Numbered from the stretch's first letter, positions 8,097 through 17,469 are shown. The stretch: DNA of 64,000 bases from Vibrio celticus (GCF_024347335.1 NZ_AP025463.1:1674001-1738000); one strand, 5' to 3'. Program-made: numbers and translations. The notes: generated from the letters alone by a model not told the origin.

Positions 8097-8531
8097 GTGG
8101 TCAAAATTCGGGAAATGGCAATTTCAGACTACGACTCAGTGATCGCGCTGTGGTCCCAGACAGAAGGCATGAGTATTCGCGATGCCGATTCGAAAGAAAG
8201 CATTGCGAGCTATTTAGAGCGTAACCCCGGTCTGAGTTTTGTGGCTGAAAGTAACAACGAGATCATTGGCGCTGTGTTGGTCGGAACGGATGGACGTCGT
8301 GGGTATTTACAACATTTAGCTGTCTCGGGCAACTTCAGAAGGCAAAAGCTAGGTTGTAAGCTTGTCGCAGAGGCGGTCAACGCACTTGCAGGGTTAGGTA
8401 TCCCTAAAACTCACTTGTTTGTCTATAACGACAACATCAACGCTCAACAGTTTTACGAAAAGTTGGGCTGGTTTCCTCGAGATGAAGTTCGAATGTACTC
8501 GTTTAATAGCTCGGATAATAGTAACGTTTAG
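8097..8531 (+). CDS. GNAT N-acetyltransferase
   Basis: The 144-aa protein (GTG start, AAGGAGAG about 5 nt upstream) has 'LQHLAVSGNFRRQKLGCKLVAEAVNALAGLGI' and 'NINAQQFYEKLGWFPRDE'. These are the GNAT CoA-binding and C-terminal motifs, with Cys replacing the second Gly/Ala. Acceptor unknown. Probably co-transcribed with the GNAT gene ahead of it. Confidence 0.85.
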   Translation: MVKIREMAISDYDSVIALWSQTEGMSIRDADSKESIASYLERNPGLSFVAESNNEIIGAVLVGTDGRRGYLQHLAVSGNFRRQKLGCKLVAEAVNALAGLGIPKTHLFVYNDNINAQQFYEKLGWFPRDEVRMYSFNSSDNSNV

Positions 8532-8620
8532 CCTTAAAGGTTCGCGCTGGCTGAGCTTGAATTTGTAACAGATTCGCGCCCATCTTTCCAATATCAAAAC
8601 AATCCTTGGAGTATTTAGAA

Positions 8621-8977
8621 ATGTTGTTTTCTAGTCTGTCTAAACCATCGGTTCATGGCTCCGAGTTATGTTCTGAGCTGCTCAATTTCTTCACCGAGCA
8701 TAAGAGTGATTTCGAAGAAAAGTTAATCCCAGACCTGTCATACATCGATGATATGGCACATGTGGTGAACGGTATCAAAATCAAAGACGTTCTACACATC
8801 AATGCGAATCAATACCGACTTCAATATTCGTTTGATTGGGAGTTGTTTCTAGGTTGTTCAGATAGGAACGAAACCGGTGTAGAGAATGGAAGTGTTCTAT
8901 TCACTCTTGAGGACGATAACGTTCTTAATATCAACTTCCCAAACTACGGTTCTCGAGACACTAGCGATGAGCTCTAG
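8621..8977 (+). CDS. hypothetical protein, 118 aa
   Basis: ATG 8621 follows GGAG by about 10 nt and is preferred to a TTG at 8606. The protein is acidic and soluble, with no membrane segment or Cys pair. Its middle (KIKDVLHINANQYRLQYSFDWELFLGCSD) looks like alternating beta strands. I recognise no family. Confidence 0.5.
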   Translation: MLFSSLSKPSVHGSELCSELLNFFTEHKSDFEEKLIPDLSYIDDMAHVVNGIKIKDVLHINANQYRLQYSFDWELFLGCSDRNETGVENGSVLFTLEDDNVLNINFPNYGSRDTSDEL

Positions 8978-9013
8978 TCGGTTTTTCGTGCGTGTTATAC
9001 AGAAGGAACAACA

Positions 9014-9484
9014 ATGATAACTATCGAAAGGCTTGAAGAATCACATGTGGCGTTAGTTCAGGCCATCCAACTCGCCGATGAACAGGTTAAGTTCGCTGGC
9101 ACAGCTGCGGAGTTTTTATTAGACGGCAGTGAAACGACGCACTTGCACGTGATTCAGTCTGATAACGAAGTTGTGGGTTTCTTTAAGCTGGATATCGCTT
9201 ACGCAGAGCACTACGAATTCTGCCCAGAAGGAAGCATTGGCTTAAGAGCTTTTGTGCTTGATAAAAACCAGCAAGGTAAAGGTTTAGGAACTGGCACGGT
9301 CAAAGTTTTGTTTCCATATTTAAAAGCGAATTACTCAGCATATGAGTCGATTTACTTAACTGTGAATTGCAAAAATCCGGCAGCATTCAACTGTTATAAG
9401 AAAGGCGGCTTCGAAGATACCATTGAGCAGTATTTAGGTAGCGCAGCAGGCCCGCAATTTATCATGCGCGGTCAAATTGCTTAG
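9014..9484 (+). CDS. GNAT N-acetyltransferase
   Basis: The 156-aa protein contains 'GLRAFVLDKNQQGKGLGTGTVKVLFPYL' (Q-x-x-G-x-G CoA loop) and 'VNCKNPAAFNCYKKGGFEDT' (C-terminal GNAT motif). The acceptor is unknown. It is the third GNAT gene within 2 kb. ATG follows AAGGAAC. Confidence 0.85.
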   Translation: MITIERLEESHVALVQAIQLADEQVKFAGTAAEFLLDGSETTHLHVIQSDNEVVGFFKLDIAYAEHYEFCPEGSIGLRAFVLDKNQQGKGLGTGTVKVLFPYLKANYSAYESIYLTVNCKNPAAFNCYKKGGFEDTIEQYLGSAAGPQFIMRGQIA

Positions 9485-9573
9485 TAATATGAAACCGACT
9501 AATTATTTGATGAGAAACACCTGCACAGCTGTATGCAGATTGAGAGTCTTAAAGAACACGAGAAGGAAATTTG

Positions 9574-9918
9574 ATGAAGGTTCAATATCTTGAAGTGGTT
9601 ACCCCAGAAGTCGATGCTGTTTGTGCAACATACGCTCAGCTCTACAACGTGAAATTCAGTGGTGCAGATGTGAATCTTGGTGGGGCGCGCACTGCAAAGC
9701 TATCTAATGGTGGGGTAATAGGCATTCGAGCACCGCTTCGCGAAACTGAAGAACCAACTGTTCGACACTACACGCTGGTTGATGATATTCAGTCTGCAGT
9801 AACTGCTGCCGAGAAACTAGGCGCCGAAGTCGCGGTGCCGCCAATGGAGTTACCACGTCACGGCATGTGTGCCATTGTTATTCAAGGTGGCGTCGAGCTC
9901 GGATTCTGGGAGTTATAG
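9574..9918 (+). CDS. VOC-family/hydroxylase-like protein
   Basis: The 114-aa product is a compact VOC-fold protein: 'VQYLEVVTPEVDAVCATYAQLYNVKF' at the start, 'VRHYTLVDDIQSAVTAAEKLGAEVAVPPMELP' in the middle, ending 'GVELGFWEL'. ATG 9574 is preferred to the TTG one codon earlier; AAGGAA lies just upstream. No substrate can be given. Confidence 0.65.
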   Translation: MKVQYLEVVTPEVDAVCATYAQLYNVKFSGADVNLGGARTAKLSNGGVIGIRAPLRETEEPTVRHYTLVDDIQSAVTAAEKLGAEVAVPPMELPRHGMCAIVIQGGVELGFWEL

Positions 9919-10037
9919 GTGATGAATAGCCTTTAGATTGTGAAGGACGAGATACTACGATTTATGATACGACGCCTAGTGTCTTTCCCAGCTTCATGGC
10001 ATCATTCCACGCAGCTAAAATCCCAACAAGGTATGTT

Positions 10038-10454
10038 ATGAAACAGAATATTGTCCATATTGCACTCGTGGTAAAAGACTACGATGAAGCGCTTGATTTC
10101 TATGTAAATAAGCTTAATTTTGATCTCATCGAAGACACGTATCTGCCAGAAGAAGATAAGCGCTGGGTTGTTGTTGCTCCACCAAATTCAACTGGTGTGA
10201 GCCTGTTACTTGCTAGAGCTTCCAAGCCAGAGCAACTTGATTTCATCGGCAACCAAGCTGGTGGACGCGTATTCCTATTCTTAAACACCGATGACTTCTG
10301 GCGTGATTACGAACGCATGACGTCTTTGGGCATTAACTTTGTCCGAGAGCCTAAAGAGCAAGGTTACGGTACCGTTGCTGTGTTTGAAGATCTTTACGGT
10401 AACTTGTGGGATCTGCTTCAGCTAAACCCTGAACACCCTATGGCTAACAGGTAG
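10038..10454 (+). CDS. VOC-family glyoxalase-like protein
   Basis: The 138-aa product has 'HIALVVKDYDEALDFYVNKLNFDLIEDT', 'DKRWVVVAPPN' and 'VAVFEDLYGNLWDLLQ'. It resembles glyoxalase-fold proteins with metal-binding His and Glu at the expected places. ATG 10038 is chosen because similarity begins there. The substrate is unknown. Confidence 0.75.
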   Translation: MKQNIVHIALVVKDYDEALDFYVNKLNFDLIEDTYLPEEDKRWVVVAPPNSTGVSLLLARASKPEQLDFIGNQAGGRVFLFLNTDDFWRDYERMTSLGINFVREPKEQGYGTVAVFEDLYGNLWDLLQLNPEHPMANR

Positions 10455-10583
10455 AAAAGCTTAGCCCACAACCATCGGGCGTTGCGTATTACAAAATATC
10501 GGTTCATTGGGAGTAACGCTTCTTTGTCGCTAAGTTAACCCTCCGCACCGCTGAATCATCAACTTAAGTTAAGGAAGCTCATC

Positions 10584-11165
10584 GTGGAAGAAATCAAAGG
10601 CATTCTCCAATTTATGGTAGAAATTGAACAATTAAAGGATGTTCATCGACAAACAAAACCAGTTGGATTGGAGCGATATGAAAACTCGGCCGAGCACAGT
10701 TGGCACGTTTGTTTGAGCGCACTCATGTTGAAAGACTATGCCAATGAAGAGATCGATATTACGCGAGTGATGAAGATGTTGTTGATTCATGATCTTGGGG
10801 AAATCGATGCCGGAGATACCATCATTTATGCCAGTGAAACCGCAGAAAACAAGCTCAAAGAGAGAAACTGCGTTGAGCGCTTACTGAAATCATTACCGAG
10901 CCATTCAAGAAGCGAGTATTTGGATTTATGGCTTGAGTTCGAAGCGGGCGAGTCACCGGAAGCTAGATTTGGTAAGGCGATCGATAGAGTGCCGCCTTTG
11001 CTTCATAACATCCATGGTGGTGGTCACAGCTGGAAGAAGCACAACATATCCAAAGACAAAGTACTCACCTTCAATGGCGAGCGTATTTCTAAAGGCAGTC
11101 GTGCTCTATGGAAAGAGCTAGAAGTGCAACTTGAAGGGGCTGCGGGCAAAGGGTTATTAAAGTAA
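10584..11165 (+). CDS. HD-domain phosphohydrolase (HDDC2/YfbR-like)
   Basis: The 193-aa protein (GTG start, AAGGAAG upstream) carries the HD metal motif: 'ENSAEHSWHV' (first His), 'LLIHDLGEIDAGD' (the HD pair) and a later Asp in 'GKAIDRVPPLLHN'. Members of this branch are 5'-deoxynucleotidases that dephosphorylate dNMPs. It is the last gene before the group II intron, whose 3' end lies about 125 nt downstream on the other strand. Confidence 0.8.
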   Translation: MEEIKGILQFMVEIEQLKDVHRQTKPVGLERYENSAEHSWHVCLSALMLKDYANEEIDITRVMKMLLIHDLGEIDAGDTIIYASETAENKLKERNCVERLLKSLPSHSRSEYLDLWLEFEAGESPEARFGKAIDRVPPLLHNIHGGGHSWKKHNISKDKVLTFNGERISKGSRALWKELEVQLEGAAGKGLLK

Positions 11166-11330
11166 AAGTTAATTTCATACCTTAGCGTAACAATAGCTTT
11201 AGCGGTTCATTGAGGGATATCTCGATGGAAAATGATTCAAGATGCATGGCACTAATCTTGTGTCTCATTTCTTTCTAATAAAACTCTAGTGTCGAGTAGA
11301 CGACACTTGTTACCAAGTGCCGCCCCTCTA

Positions 11331-11365
11331 AGAACCGTACGTGCAACTTTCACTGCATACGGCTC
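11331..11365 (-). ncRNA. group II intron 1, domain V
   Basis: On the minus strand GAGCCGTATGCAGTGAAAG ... GCACGTACGGTTCT folds into the catalytic domain V hairpin. The catalytic-triad stem and the GTGAAAGT-type internal bulge are typical of bacterial introns. Confidence 0.85.
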
Positions 11366-11400
11366 AAGCCTCCACTAAGGCATCATTGATACCCAGCAAC

Positions 11401-12871
11401 TTATAACGCAGTCGGGACAGGCTCTTTCCAAGAGTTACGAGCTAGCCTTTTAGATTTTCTCTTCACCAAATATTCTTGGTATTGAGGGTCAAAAGGGGTC
11501 GCTGCATTCCTGATTTTACGTGTCGCTCGATGGGCACTTTAGCTATTTGGAACAGATTGAAGTGACAGTCCATGTCCATGATTTTCTGCCAACCGTGAAA
11601 TTGCCACTGGCCTTTACGATTGAGAAAATACTTATGAACAACCCAGTCTTTGGACTTGGTTGGATGACGTCTAACTGCCCAGTGCCATAACGCTTGGAAT
11701 AGTTTGTGGCCGACATACCCGAATACTTGTTTAGCAACACAGTGGCGATAGTAATTCGCCCACCCTCTAAGTTTCGGATTTATCAACTTGATAAGATCGT
11801 TAACAGGGATGGTTGCGTGCTTTTTAATAAGTTCACGTAGATTTCTAAGAAATAACAGCGTGTTAGATTTGCTCGGTTTAATGAGCAATTTCCCTTTGTA
11901 CTTCCTGTGATTGAAACCCAGAAAGTCAAAGCCATCATCAATATGAGTGACCTTCGTTTTCTCTTCGGAGAGGGTTAACCCTCTTTCTGCCAGAAAGTCA
12001 GCAATCAACGGTTTGATATCGTTCACTAGCACTTCCTTTGAAGAGCAGGTGACCACGAAATCATCCGCATAACCAATAAAGTTGGCCCTAGCACCCATTT
12101 TCAGAGCTGTAGATTTTATTCGTTGCTCTATTCCCACGAGAGTCATTAGCATCAAGGTTGGAGATATTATCCCACCTTGAGGTGTGCCCTCATCGGTATC
12201 ATAGAACAGACCCTTATCCACATAGCCAGACTTTAACCATTGCTCTAACATACGTTTATCAACCGTGATATTGTCGATAAGCCATTGATGCCCGATTTTG
12301 TCGAAGCAAGCCTTAATATCTCCCTCAAGAATCCATTTCGCTGATCGCTTTAGAGCCAAACATTTGAAACACTGACTGACGGCGTCAGCCGTACTGCGAT
12401 TTGGCCTAAACCCATAGCTATTGAGGTCGGCGAGCGTTTCGGACACTGGTTCTAATGCTAGAAGGTGGAGGACTTGTTGCGCTCTATCAATCATGCATGG
12501 AATACCCAATGGCCTGAGCTTACCGTTCTTTTTGGGGATGTAGATACGTTTGAGTGGTTTTGCAGAGTAAGCCTTGCGGCTCAGTTGATTGACTGCTTTC
12601 ATACGGCGTACATCTGTGTTCCAGGTGACACCGTCTATTCCAGACGTTTTACTGCCTTTATTCTGAGAGACTCGCTTAACCGCAAGAAGCTTGGCTGAGC
12701 GAGAATGAGTCAAGAGCCACTGTAAGGACTTCACCTTACCGTATTTCTTTCTCTCGTTGCTTTTGCGATACGCATTTGAAGCTTCAATACGTGCGCTTCA
12801 ACGGATTTCCAGTCGATGGACTGCCATTTAGCGCCGTCAGAAGATGCACTAATCTCTTTCGAGATCACCAT
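11401..12871 (-). pseudogene. ltrA: group II intron reverse transcriptase/maturase, two frameshifts
   Basis: Three reading-frame pieces join into a 490-aa RT. Piece one starts at ATG 12871 (AAGGAG upstream) with MVISKEIS and ends RERN; restoring one T in the run 12744-12746 continues KYGKVKSLQW. Piece two holds the RT domain: 'GIDGVTW', 'GTPQGGIISP' and the catalytic 'GYADD', then the maturase domain. Restoring one T in the run 11514-11517 recovers the natural C terminus (RHVKIRNAATPFDPQYQ ... PTAL, stop at 11401). Both lesions are single-base losses in homopolymers. As read, the maturase is not made in full. Confidence 0.8.
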
Positions 12872-13524
12872 TTGCTTTTCTCCTTGAATAAAGTTCTTCA
12901 AATTCTCTCGCAATGGGAGACCAGTCGGAAGTGGGCTCACTTTCGTGATCAGACATAAGTCTGTATCTGCATCATTACAATGTAGCTTTCGCTTTTTCCG
13001 ACCTCCTATACCTGCATCACTATCGGCCACAAAGGCTTTCCCAAAGGGAGTGATACAGGCTTACCCTGTTCCGTATGTTACGTAAAATGTCAGCTTAGAT
13101 GCCCACTATAGTGCGGAGAGTACGGCGACCACGAAAAGTACTGTCCAACCTCTTTCCAACTCTCATTGCCTTTGGCCACAGCGTATTAACCACTTCCGCT
13201 GCTTCATCATATAACGCACCTTGAATGGATTCACATACGTTCATCATACTGACTACCTAGCACTTACCCGAATTGTGGTTTTCAGGAGGAACGTCCTCTC
13301 ACGATTCTTTTCCCACTCAGCCCAACGGCCAAGTTTCGTTACATTGTCCGAGCCGCTGCTTTATTCAGGCTCGTAGGTTCATCTGGTGATACAGATGGTT
13401 CACTCATAAAGCGGTGAACAACGCTTCATACGACCTCAGGTCGCACGGACAACAATAAGTTAGAGAACCGACTGATAAGTTGTTAGTATGCATCAACTTT
13501 ATAAATATTGGTTGGATTATATAA

Positions 13525-13782
13525 ATGCTTGATAATAAGTATATTAAACACCCTTATCACTGTGAACAGTGTAACGCACTTACCCCGCACCTTGCTGTTA
13601 ACACTTCTGATGCTGAATCTAAAGCGGACGCTGAATCTGAAAAGAAACAATGGAAGTTAGGCGTGTTGATGGAGTACCTGATGACGTTATTGTTTAGAGG
13701 TGACCATAATGTTCCCGGTTTTTATGTCGACAGTGATTACGAATACCAATGTGAGAAATGTGGAACCAAATCGTGGCACTGA
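13525..13782 (+). CDS. small zinc-ribbon protein, paralogue A
   Basis: The 85-aa protein has an N-terminal knuckle (CEQCNALTPH), an acidic/basic linker, a short hydrophobic patch (LGVLMEYLMTLLF) and a C-terminal knuckle (YQCEKCGTKSW). The same arrangement, C-x2-C-x3-T-x-H then CxxCG, is found at 15336-15578 and 19430-19663. It stands about 80 nt after the 5' end of group II intron 1, on the opposite strand. Function unknown. Confidence 0.65.
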   Translation: MLDNKYIKHPYHCEQCNALTPHLAVNTSDAESKADAESEKKQWKLGVLMEYLMTLLFRGDHNVPGFYVDSDYEYQCEKCGTKSWH

Positions 13783-13963
13783 TCGTGTGTTTAACTTTTG
13801 AAAAAATTCCTACCTAAACTGATGATAATAAGACGCATTAGAAAAGTGATCCTCTCTGCAAACTGATAATGGAATCGCGTCTATACTGACATGGGCTACG
13901 TCGCTGATTTTAGAAGTGGCGCTATGAATGTAAGTTTGATTAGGTTAAATCTCAGAGGTGACG

Positions 13964-14428
13964 ATGAAAAAATTACTACCACTATGCGCCATTTTACTCT
14001 CGGCATCATTTTCAGCTACGGCTTCTGATGGTTTGATTAAATATCAAAGTAATTACTCAGTGAAAGAGACCGCTGACCGCTTTGAAGAAATAGCCAAAAG
14101 CAAAGGATTGACCTTGTTTGCGAGAATCGACCATCAGAAAAACGCGAGTAAGGTCGATCTTGAATTGAGACCAACGGAAGTCATCATCTTTGGTAACCCG
14201 AAAGTAGGGACACCATTAATGCAATGTGCTCAAGAAGTCGCGATAGATTTACCGCAGAAGGTGTTAGTCACTGAAGATTCTAGTAAGAAAGTATGGTTAT
14301 CTTACAACGATCCTAATTACTTGGTAGAACGTCACGCGATCAATGGCTGTGACGAGTTAGTTAAGAAAATATCGGGCGTATTAAGCAAGCTATCGGAAGC
14401 GGCAGTGGCGAAAAAGAAAGCTAAATAA
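13964..14428 (+). CDS. periplasmic DUF302-family protein
   Basis: The 154-aa protein has a signal peptide (MKKLLPLCAILLSASFSATAS, cleavage after ATA or TAS). A DUF302 domain follows: 'SVKETADRFEEIAKSKGLTLFARIDH' and 'LRPTEVIIFGNPKVGTPLMQ'. DUF302 proteins are exported or cytosolic and of unknown function. Two Cys (QCAQE and GCDEL) could form a disulphide. ATG 13964 (AGAGGTG upstream) is preferred to GTG 13958. Confidence 0.8.
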   Translation: MKKLLPLCAILLSASFSATASDGLIKYQSNYSVKETADRFEEIAKSKGLTLFARIDHQKNASKVDLELRPTEVIIFGNPKVGTPLMQCAQEVAIDLPQKVLVTEDSSKKVWLSYNDPNYLVERHAINGCDELVKKISGVLSKLSEAAVAKKKAK

Positions 14429-14437
14429 CCAAGACCA

Positions 14438-14471
14438 ATAAGCACTCATTAAGACTATTAGTGAGTGCGAT
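14438..14471. terminator. stem-loop after the DUF302 gene
   Basis: GCACTCA and TGAGTGC form a 7-bp stem around a 12-nt loop, without a T tract. Likely a weak terminator or 3'-end-stabilising hairpin. Confidence 0.4.
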
Positions 14472-14499
14472 ATGACGATGATATCGCCCATTAGTCATT

Positions 14500-14648
14500 G
14501 TGTTGACAACTAAGCAACAGTATATAAAAGTAGTTTTATGAAACTGAATTTAGCGCAATCTAACCAACGAATTATCATCATTCCATAGGAATGGTGGGAT
14601 TGTTGATGCGCTTTGTTTATCGAACCCACCCGTAAGGTGGGTTTTTTG
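14500..14648 (+). ncRNA. possible short transcript ending in a strong terminator
   Basis: The 260-nt gap between two genes ends in a textbook intrinsic terminator (14623-14648, AACCCACC-CGTAA-GGTGGGTTTTTT). The hairpin after the DUF302 gene is already upstream, so this second terminator may end a separate RNA. A TTGACA at 14503-14508 could be its -35, but no well-spaced -10 is visible. A leader attenuator for the following gene is equally possible. Confidence 0.3.
14623..14648 (+). terminator. intrinsic terminator
   Basis: AACCCACC, a 5-nt loop, then GGTGGGTT and a run of T. It lies 40 nt upstream of the ATG at 14688. Confidence 0.8.
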
Positions 14649-14687
14649 TCGCTGTCTTATGGGTTTTATCTGAATAGAGGAAGTCAT

Positions 14688-15203
14688 ATGAAAAAGATTG
14701 CGGTTTTTGGCAAGCCTGGGAGTGGAAAATCCACAATCAGCAAGGCGTTAGCACTAGCTACAGGGATAGAGCTTCACCAGTTGGACTCGATTGTTTATAA
14801 GGCCAACGGAGAGTTTGTTGAACGTGAAGTATTTGAGGAGGCTCATGAGAGCATACTTAAGTCAGAAAGCTGGATCATCGATGGTTTTGGTCCTCTAGGC
14901 TCATTCAACACACGTTTAGAAGCTGCAGATACTTTGGTTTATATCGACCTTCCTTATCCAATTAGCTACTGGTTTGTTACCAAGCGAATGCTCAAAGGGT
15001 TGTTCGTTAAACCTGAAGGCTGGCCTGATGGAAGTTCAGTTATAAAAGGCACGATACAAAGTTATAAGACACTAAAACTGTGTCCTAAATTTTGGAATGA
15101 CGACTTTAAAGCGCAGTTAGAATTGCGCGCTAAAGAGAAAGAGGTTTACATCATCAGAAGCGTGACTGAATTGAATAACTTTGTTCATCAACACGTCACT
15201 TAA
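14688..15203 (+). CDS. P-loop kinase-like ATPase (FlaR/topology-modulation-like)
   Basis: The 171-aa protein opens MKKIAVFGKPGSGKSTISKALA, a Walker A motif, followed by 'LHQLDSIVYKANGEFVE' and 'ESWIIDGFGPLGSFNTRLEAADTLVYIDLP'. This is the pattern of the small AAA_17/adenylate-kinase-like group often named FlaR or topology-modulation protein; real substrates are unknown. The frame is open upstream to 14613, but that part crosses the terminator. ATG 14688 has AGAGGAA 6 nt before it. Confidence 0.75.
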   Translation: MKKIAVFGKPGSGKSTISKALALATGIELHQLDSIVYKANGEFVEREVFEEAHESILKSESWIIDGFGPLGSFNTRLEAADTLVYIDLPYPISYWFVTKRMLKGLFVKPEGWPDGSSVIKGTIQSYKTLKLCPKFWNDDFKAQLELRAKEKEVYIIRSVTELNNFVHQHVT

Positions 15204-15335
15204 CAGTCGAGAGCTTACCTTTCTTTGAAACGCTTTAATTTGCTCATAACTTTATGAAAATATATAGATTTAACGCAACATATGGCATATTTGCCATGTG
15301 TTGAATTTGTGCTTTGAGTTAAGGCGATAGATATT

Positions 15336-15578
15336 ATGTATGGAAGTGAGAAGACGAGAGCGTTCTGCTGTAACTGTAAGGAACTTACACTGCATAGGTA
15401 CACGATGTTCAGTAGCCAAGTGCAAAAGGCACCACAAGCTGAAGATAAAGAACCGAGCTTACTCCAACGAATTTTATCGGAGTTTCTATCTTTTGGTGTT
15501 ACAGGTTCGGGCGCGACAGGTGATTACAAATGTACCCAATGTGGAACATATCTGAATACACCAGATAACCTCGACTGA
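15336..15578 (+). CDS. small zinc-ribbon protein, paralogue B
   Basis: The 80-aa protein has CCNCKELTLH at residues 11-20, a charged linker, a short hydrophobic patch (LLQRILSEFLSFGV) and a C-terminal YKCTQCGTY. It matches the proteins at 13525 and 19430 in motif order, spacing and length although the linkers differ. Function unknown. It is followed by a shared terminator. Confidence 0.6.
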   Translation: MYGSEKTRAFCCNCKELTLHRYTMFSSQVQKAPQAEDKEPSLLQRILSEFLSFGVTGSGATGDYKCTQCGTYLNTPDNLD

Positions 15579-15606
15579 GTTTGTGAGTTTGGCTTAGGCA
15601 AATAAA

Positions 15607-15637
15607 AACGGGAAGACCTCGATGATCTTCCCGTTAG
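15607..15637. terminator. bidirectional terminator
   Basis: AACGGGAAGA and TCTTCCCGTT form a 10-bp stem, with A-rich sequence on the left and T-rich on the right. It separates the plus-strand zinc-ribbon gene from the minus-strand SEC-C gene and can serve both. Confidence 0.7.
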
Positions 15638-15683
15638 ATATTACTTAACTCATCGTGCTATTGGCAGTTTTGAGTGAGAAGCC

Positions 15684-16016
15684 TTATGCACAGCACTTCT
15701 TGTATTTCTTACCGCTGCCGCAAGAACATGGATCGTTACGGTTAGGGGTCTTTTCAAACGTCATCGTTTTTGGCTTGTTCAGTAGAGTATCAAGCTCGAT
15801 GGTGTTCTCTTCTTTGTCTGCGTCGACTGTAACAGTAACGAAGATAGTATTTTCAGCGGCTAGTGCTTCAACTTCTGCTTTGCGCGCTTCAGTTTGAACC
15901 ATTACAGCGATTGGAGATTCTTCAGTACCCGCTTTTACATCGCGGTTTACGTTGTAGCCAGCAAGAACGTGGTTCTGTCTTGTTTCGATACGGCCTTTGA
16001 AAAATAGTTTCGACAT
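15684..16016 (-). CDS. SEC-C metal-binding motif protein (PBPRA1643-type)
   Basis: The 110-aa protein ends in a SEC-C zinc motif (RNDPCSCGSGKKYKKCC), as in the SecA C terminus. It begins MSKLFFKGRIETRQNH. The frame continues upstream to 16199, but that extension looks non-coding, so I start at Met 16016. The N-terminal part (EVEALAAENTIFVTVTVDADKEENT) has no known activity. Proteins of this make-up are common single-copy genes in Vibrionaceae; the role is unknown. Confidence 0.75.
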   Translation of the reverse strand: MSKLFFKGRIETRQNHVLAGYNVNRDVKAGTEESPIAVMVQTEARKAEVEALAAENTIFVTVTVDADKEENTIELDTLLNKPKTMTFEKTPNRNDPCSCGSGKKYKKCCA

Positions 16017-16271
16017 TGGGTACTCATTAAAAATGTTGAATGGCGCTATTTTTAATGGCGATAGCGCAATGGAGCGGGGATTATACGCATATATTGCAAT
16101 TGATAAAGCAGTGATGTGAGCAAACGCAGTTTGGTTTTTGTTTGCTAGTAACGGTTTGCTCTCTAGCTTTGTTCGGATTGGACTAATTTTCACATTCAAG
16201 ACAATAAGGTTTCCCTCAACAGGGCTTCAAGTGATAAATTGAAATCGTCAATTTAAACAACGAGATACACC

Positions 16272-16988
16272 ATGAAGTTAGATGCCATACTGTGGGATTA
16301 CGATGGAACCTTAGTCAATTCCGTACCAAAGAATATCGCAATCACAAAAGACATTATCTCTTTAGTCGCGCCACACTTGTCAGGTGACAACTTACCTAAG
16401 TATTTGCTTAGCGAAGCGCTTTATCATGAAGCCAACCACGGGGCTAAAAACTGGCAAGCCTTATATGTCGACTATTACGGTTTATCACACGATGAAATGT
16501 TGATCGCTGGTGGAATGTGGGCAGAGCATCAAGAGAAAAACCAAACAGCCGTTGCCTTGTTTGAAGGAATGGAAACCGTGGTTAATCAGTTTGCTCATCT
16601 TCCACATGGGATCTGCTCTCAAAACTCTCAATTGAATATTCGTGGTGTACTCGACAGTTATGGCATCGGCGATTTGTTTAAATCGGTCGTGGGTTATGAC
16701 GATGTCTCGAACGGCAACCAAAAACCCCATCCATTTGGTGGTGTGAAATGTGTCGAGAACATATTTGGCGCCGATCCGACTAATGAGCTTTGTTTGATGT
16801 ACATCGGTGACCATGAAGCGGACACACAGTTTGCTCGCAATATTGAAGCCGCGCTGGATAACAATGCAAAAGTGATTGCCGTAGCCGCAGGTTATAGCCG
16901 ATCGGAGCCTGAAAATTGGCAAACCAAGCCTGATTATATTGCCAACCATGTCGATGATCTTTTAACGATCATCGGCAAGTATACGTAG
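16272..16988 (+). CDS. HAD-superfamily phosphatase
   Basis: The 238-aa protein has HAD motif I as DYDGTLVNS (the nucleophile-plus-two acid is present), motif II around 'PHGICSQNSQ', a Lys in 'NGNQKPHPFGG' and motif IV 'MYIGDHEADTQFA'. The cap sits between motifs I and II, as in phosphoglycolate phosphatase-like enzymes (subfamily IA). The substrate is not predictable. Monocistronic. Confidence 0.8.
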   Translation: MKLDAILWDYDGTLVNSVPKNIAITKDIISLVAPHLSGDNLPKYLLSEALYHEANHGAKNWQALYVDYYGLSHDEMLIAGGMWAEHQEKNQTAVALFEGMETVVNQFAHLPHGICSQNSQLNIRGVLDSYGIGDLFKSVVGYDDVSNGNQKPHPFGGVKCVENIFGADPTNELCLMYIGDHEADTQFARNIEAALDNNAKVIAVAAGYSRSEPENWQTKPDYIANHVDDLLTIIGKYT

Positions 16989-17085
16989 AGGTATATAGTT
17001 TAAGTACGCTTAAAGCGATGTCTTCACGTCCCTAAATAGCTATGTATGAAAATTCGTTATAACTGAACAATTTTAAGGAAGAATA

Positions 17086-17469
17086 ATGACACCAAAACAA
17101 GTGGTATTAGGTTTTTGGGATGCAATGCGCAGTAATGATTTTGCCAAGGCAAGCGAATGGCTAGCCGCAGATTTTGAAGGCTATTGGCCTCAGTCATCTG
17201 AACTCACATTAGGGCGCGATAACTTTACGGCAATCAACTCTGAATACCCAGCCAATGGTGTTTGGGAATTCACCCTCAATTCGATTGTCTGTGAAGGAGA
17301 TTCCGTAGTGACGGACGTTTCGGTTACTGACAGTGTATTGAAAGACCGAGTGATTACCTTTCACACGGTTGTTGATGGTTTAATTCAAAAGCAAACTGAG
17401 TTTTGGCCAGACCCGTTCGAAGCGCCGGCGTGGCGATCGCAGTGGGTTCAGATCGTATCGAACAATTAG
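17086..17469 (+). CDS. SnoaL/NTF2-like protein
   Basis: The 127-aa protein has the NTF2-like alpha-plus-beta pattern: 'VVLGFWDAMRSNDFAKASEWLAADFEGYWPQSSELTLGRDNF' at the start and 'ITFHTVVDGLIQKQTEFWPDPFEAPAWR' near the end. Such proteins include polyketide cyclases, ketosteroid isomerases and many uncharacterised small-molecule binders. ATG follows AAGGAAG. Confidence 0.75.
   Translation: MTPKQVVLGFWDAMRSNDFAKASEWLAADFEGYWPQSSELTLGRDNFTAINSEYPANGVWEFTLNSIVCEGDSVVTDVSVTDSVLKDRVITFHTVVDGLIQKQTEFWPDPFEAPAWRSQWVQIVSNN

Larger units (their letters stand above)
11291..13446 (-). mobile_element. group II intron 1 with its RT gene
   Basis: Read on the minus strand, the element starts GTGCGACCTGAGG (GUGYG 5' consensus, 13446) and ends CTACTCGAC near 11291, after domains V and VI. 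Total about 2.16 kb. The 5' 600 nt (13446-12872) form the ribozyme domains I-III and the RT lies in domain IV. Boundaries are from consensus and may be off by a few bases. The exons flanking it (13447 onward and 11290 downward) show no open gene, so the insertion sits in non-coding DNA. Confidence 0.8.

Noticed and set aside
13447..13524. Terminator-like hairpin at the 5' side of group II intron 1, which would suggest a IIC-type insertion
   Set aside because: The sequence has no stable stem with a T tract; the short inverted pieces I found do not pair in register.
16017..16199. Longer N terminus for the SEC-C protein
   Set aside because: The extension is not protein-like and the family-type start MSKLFFKGRIE lies at 16016.
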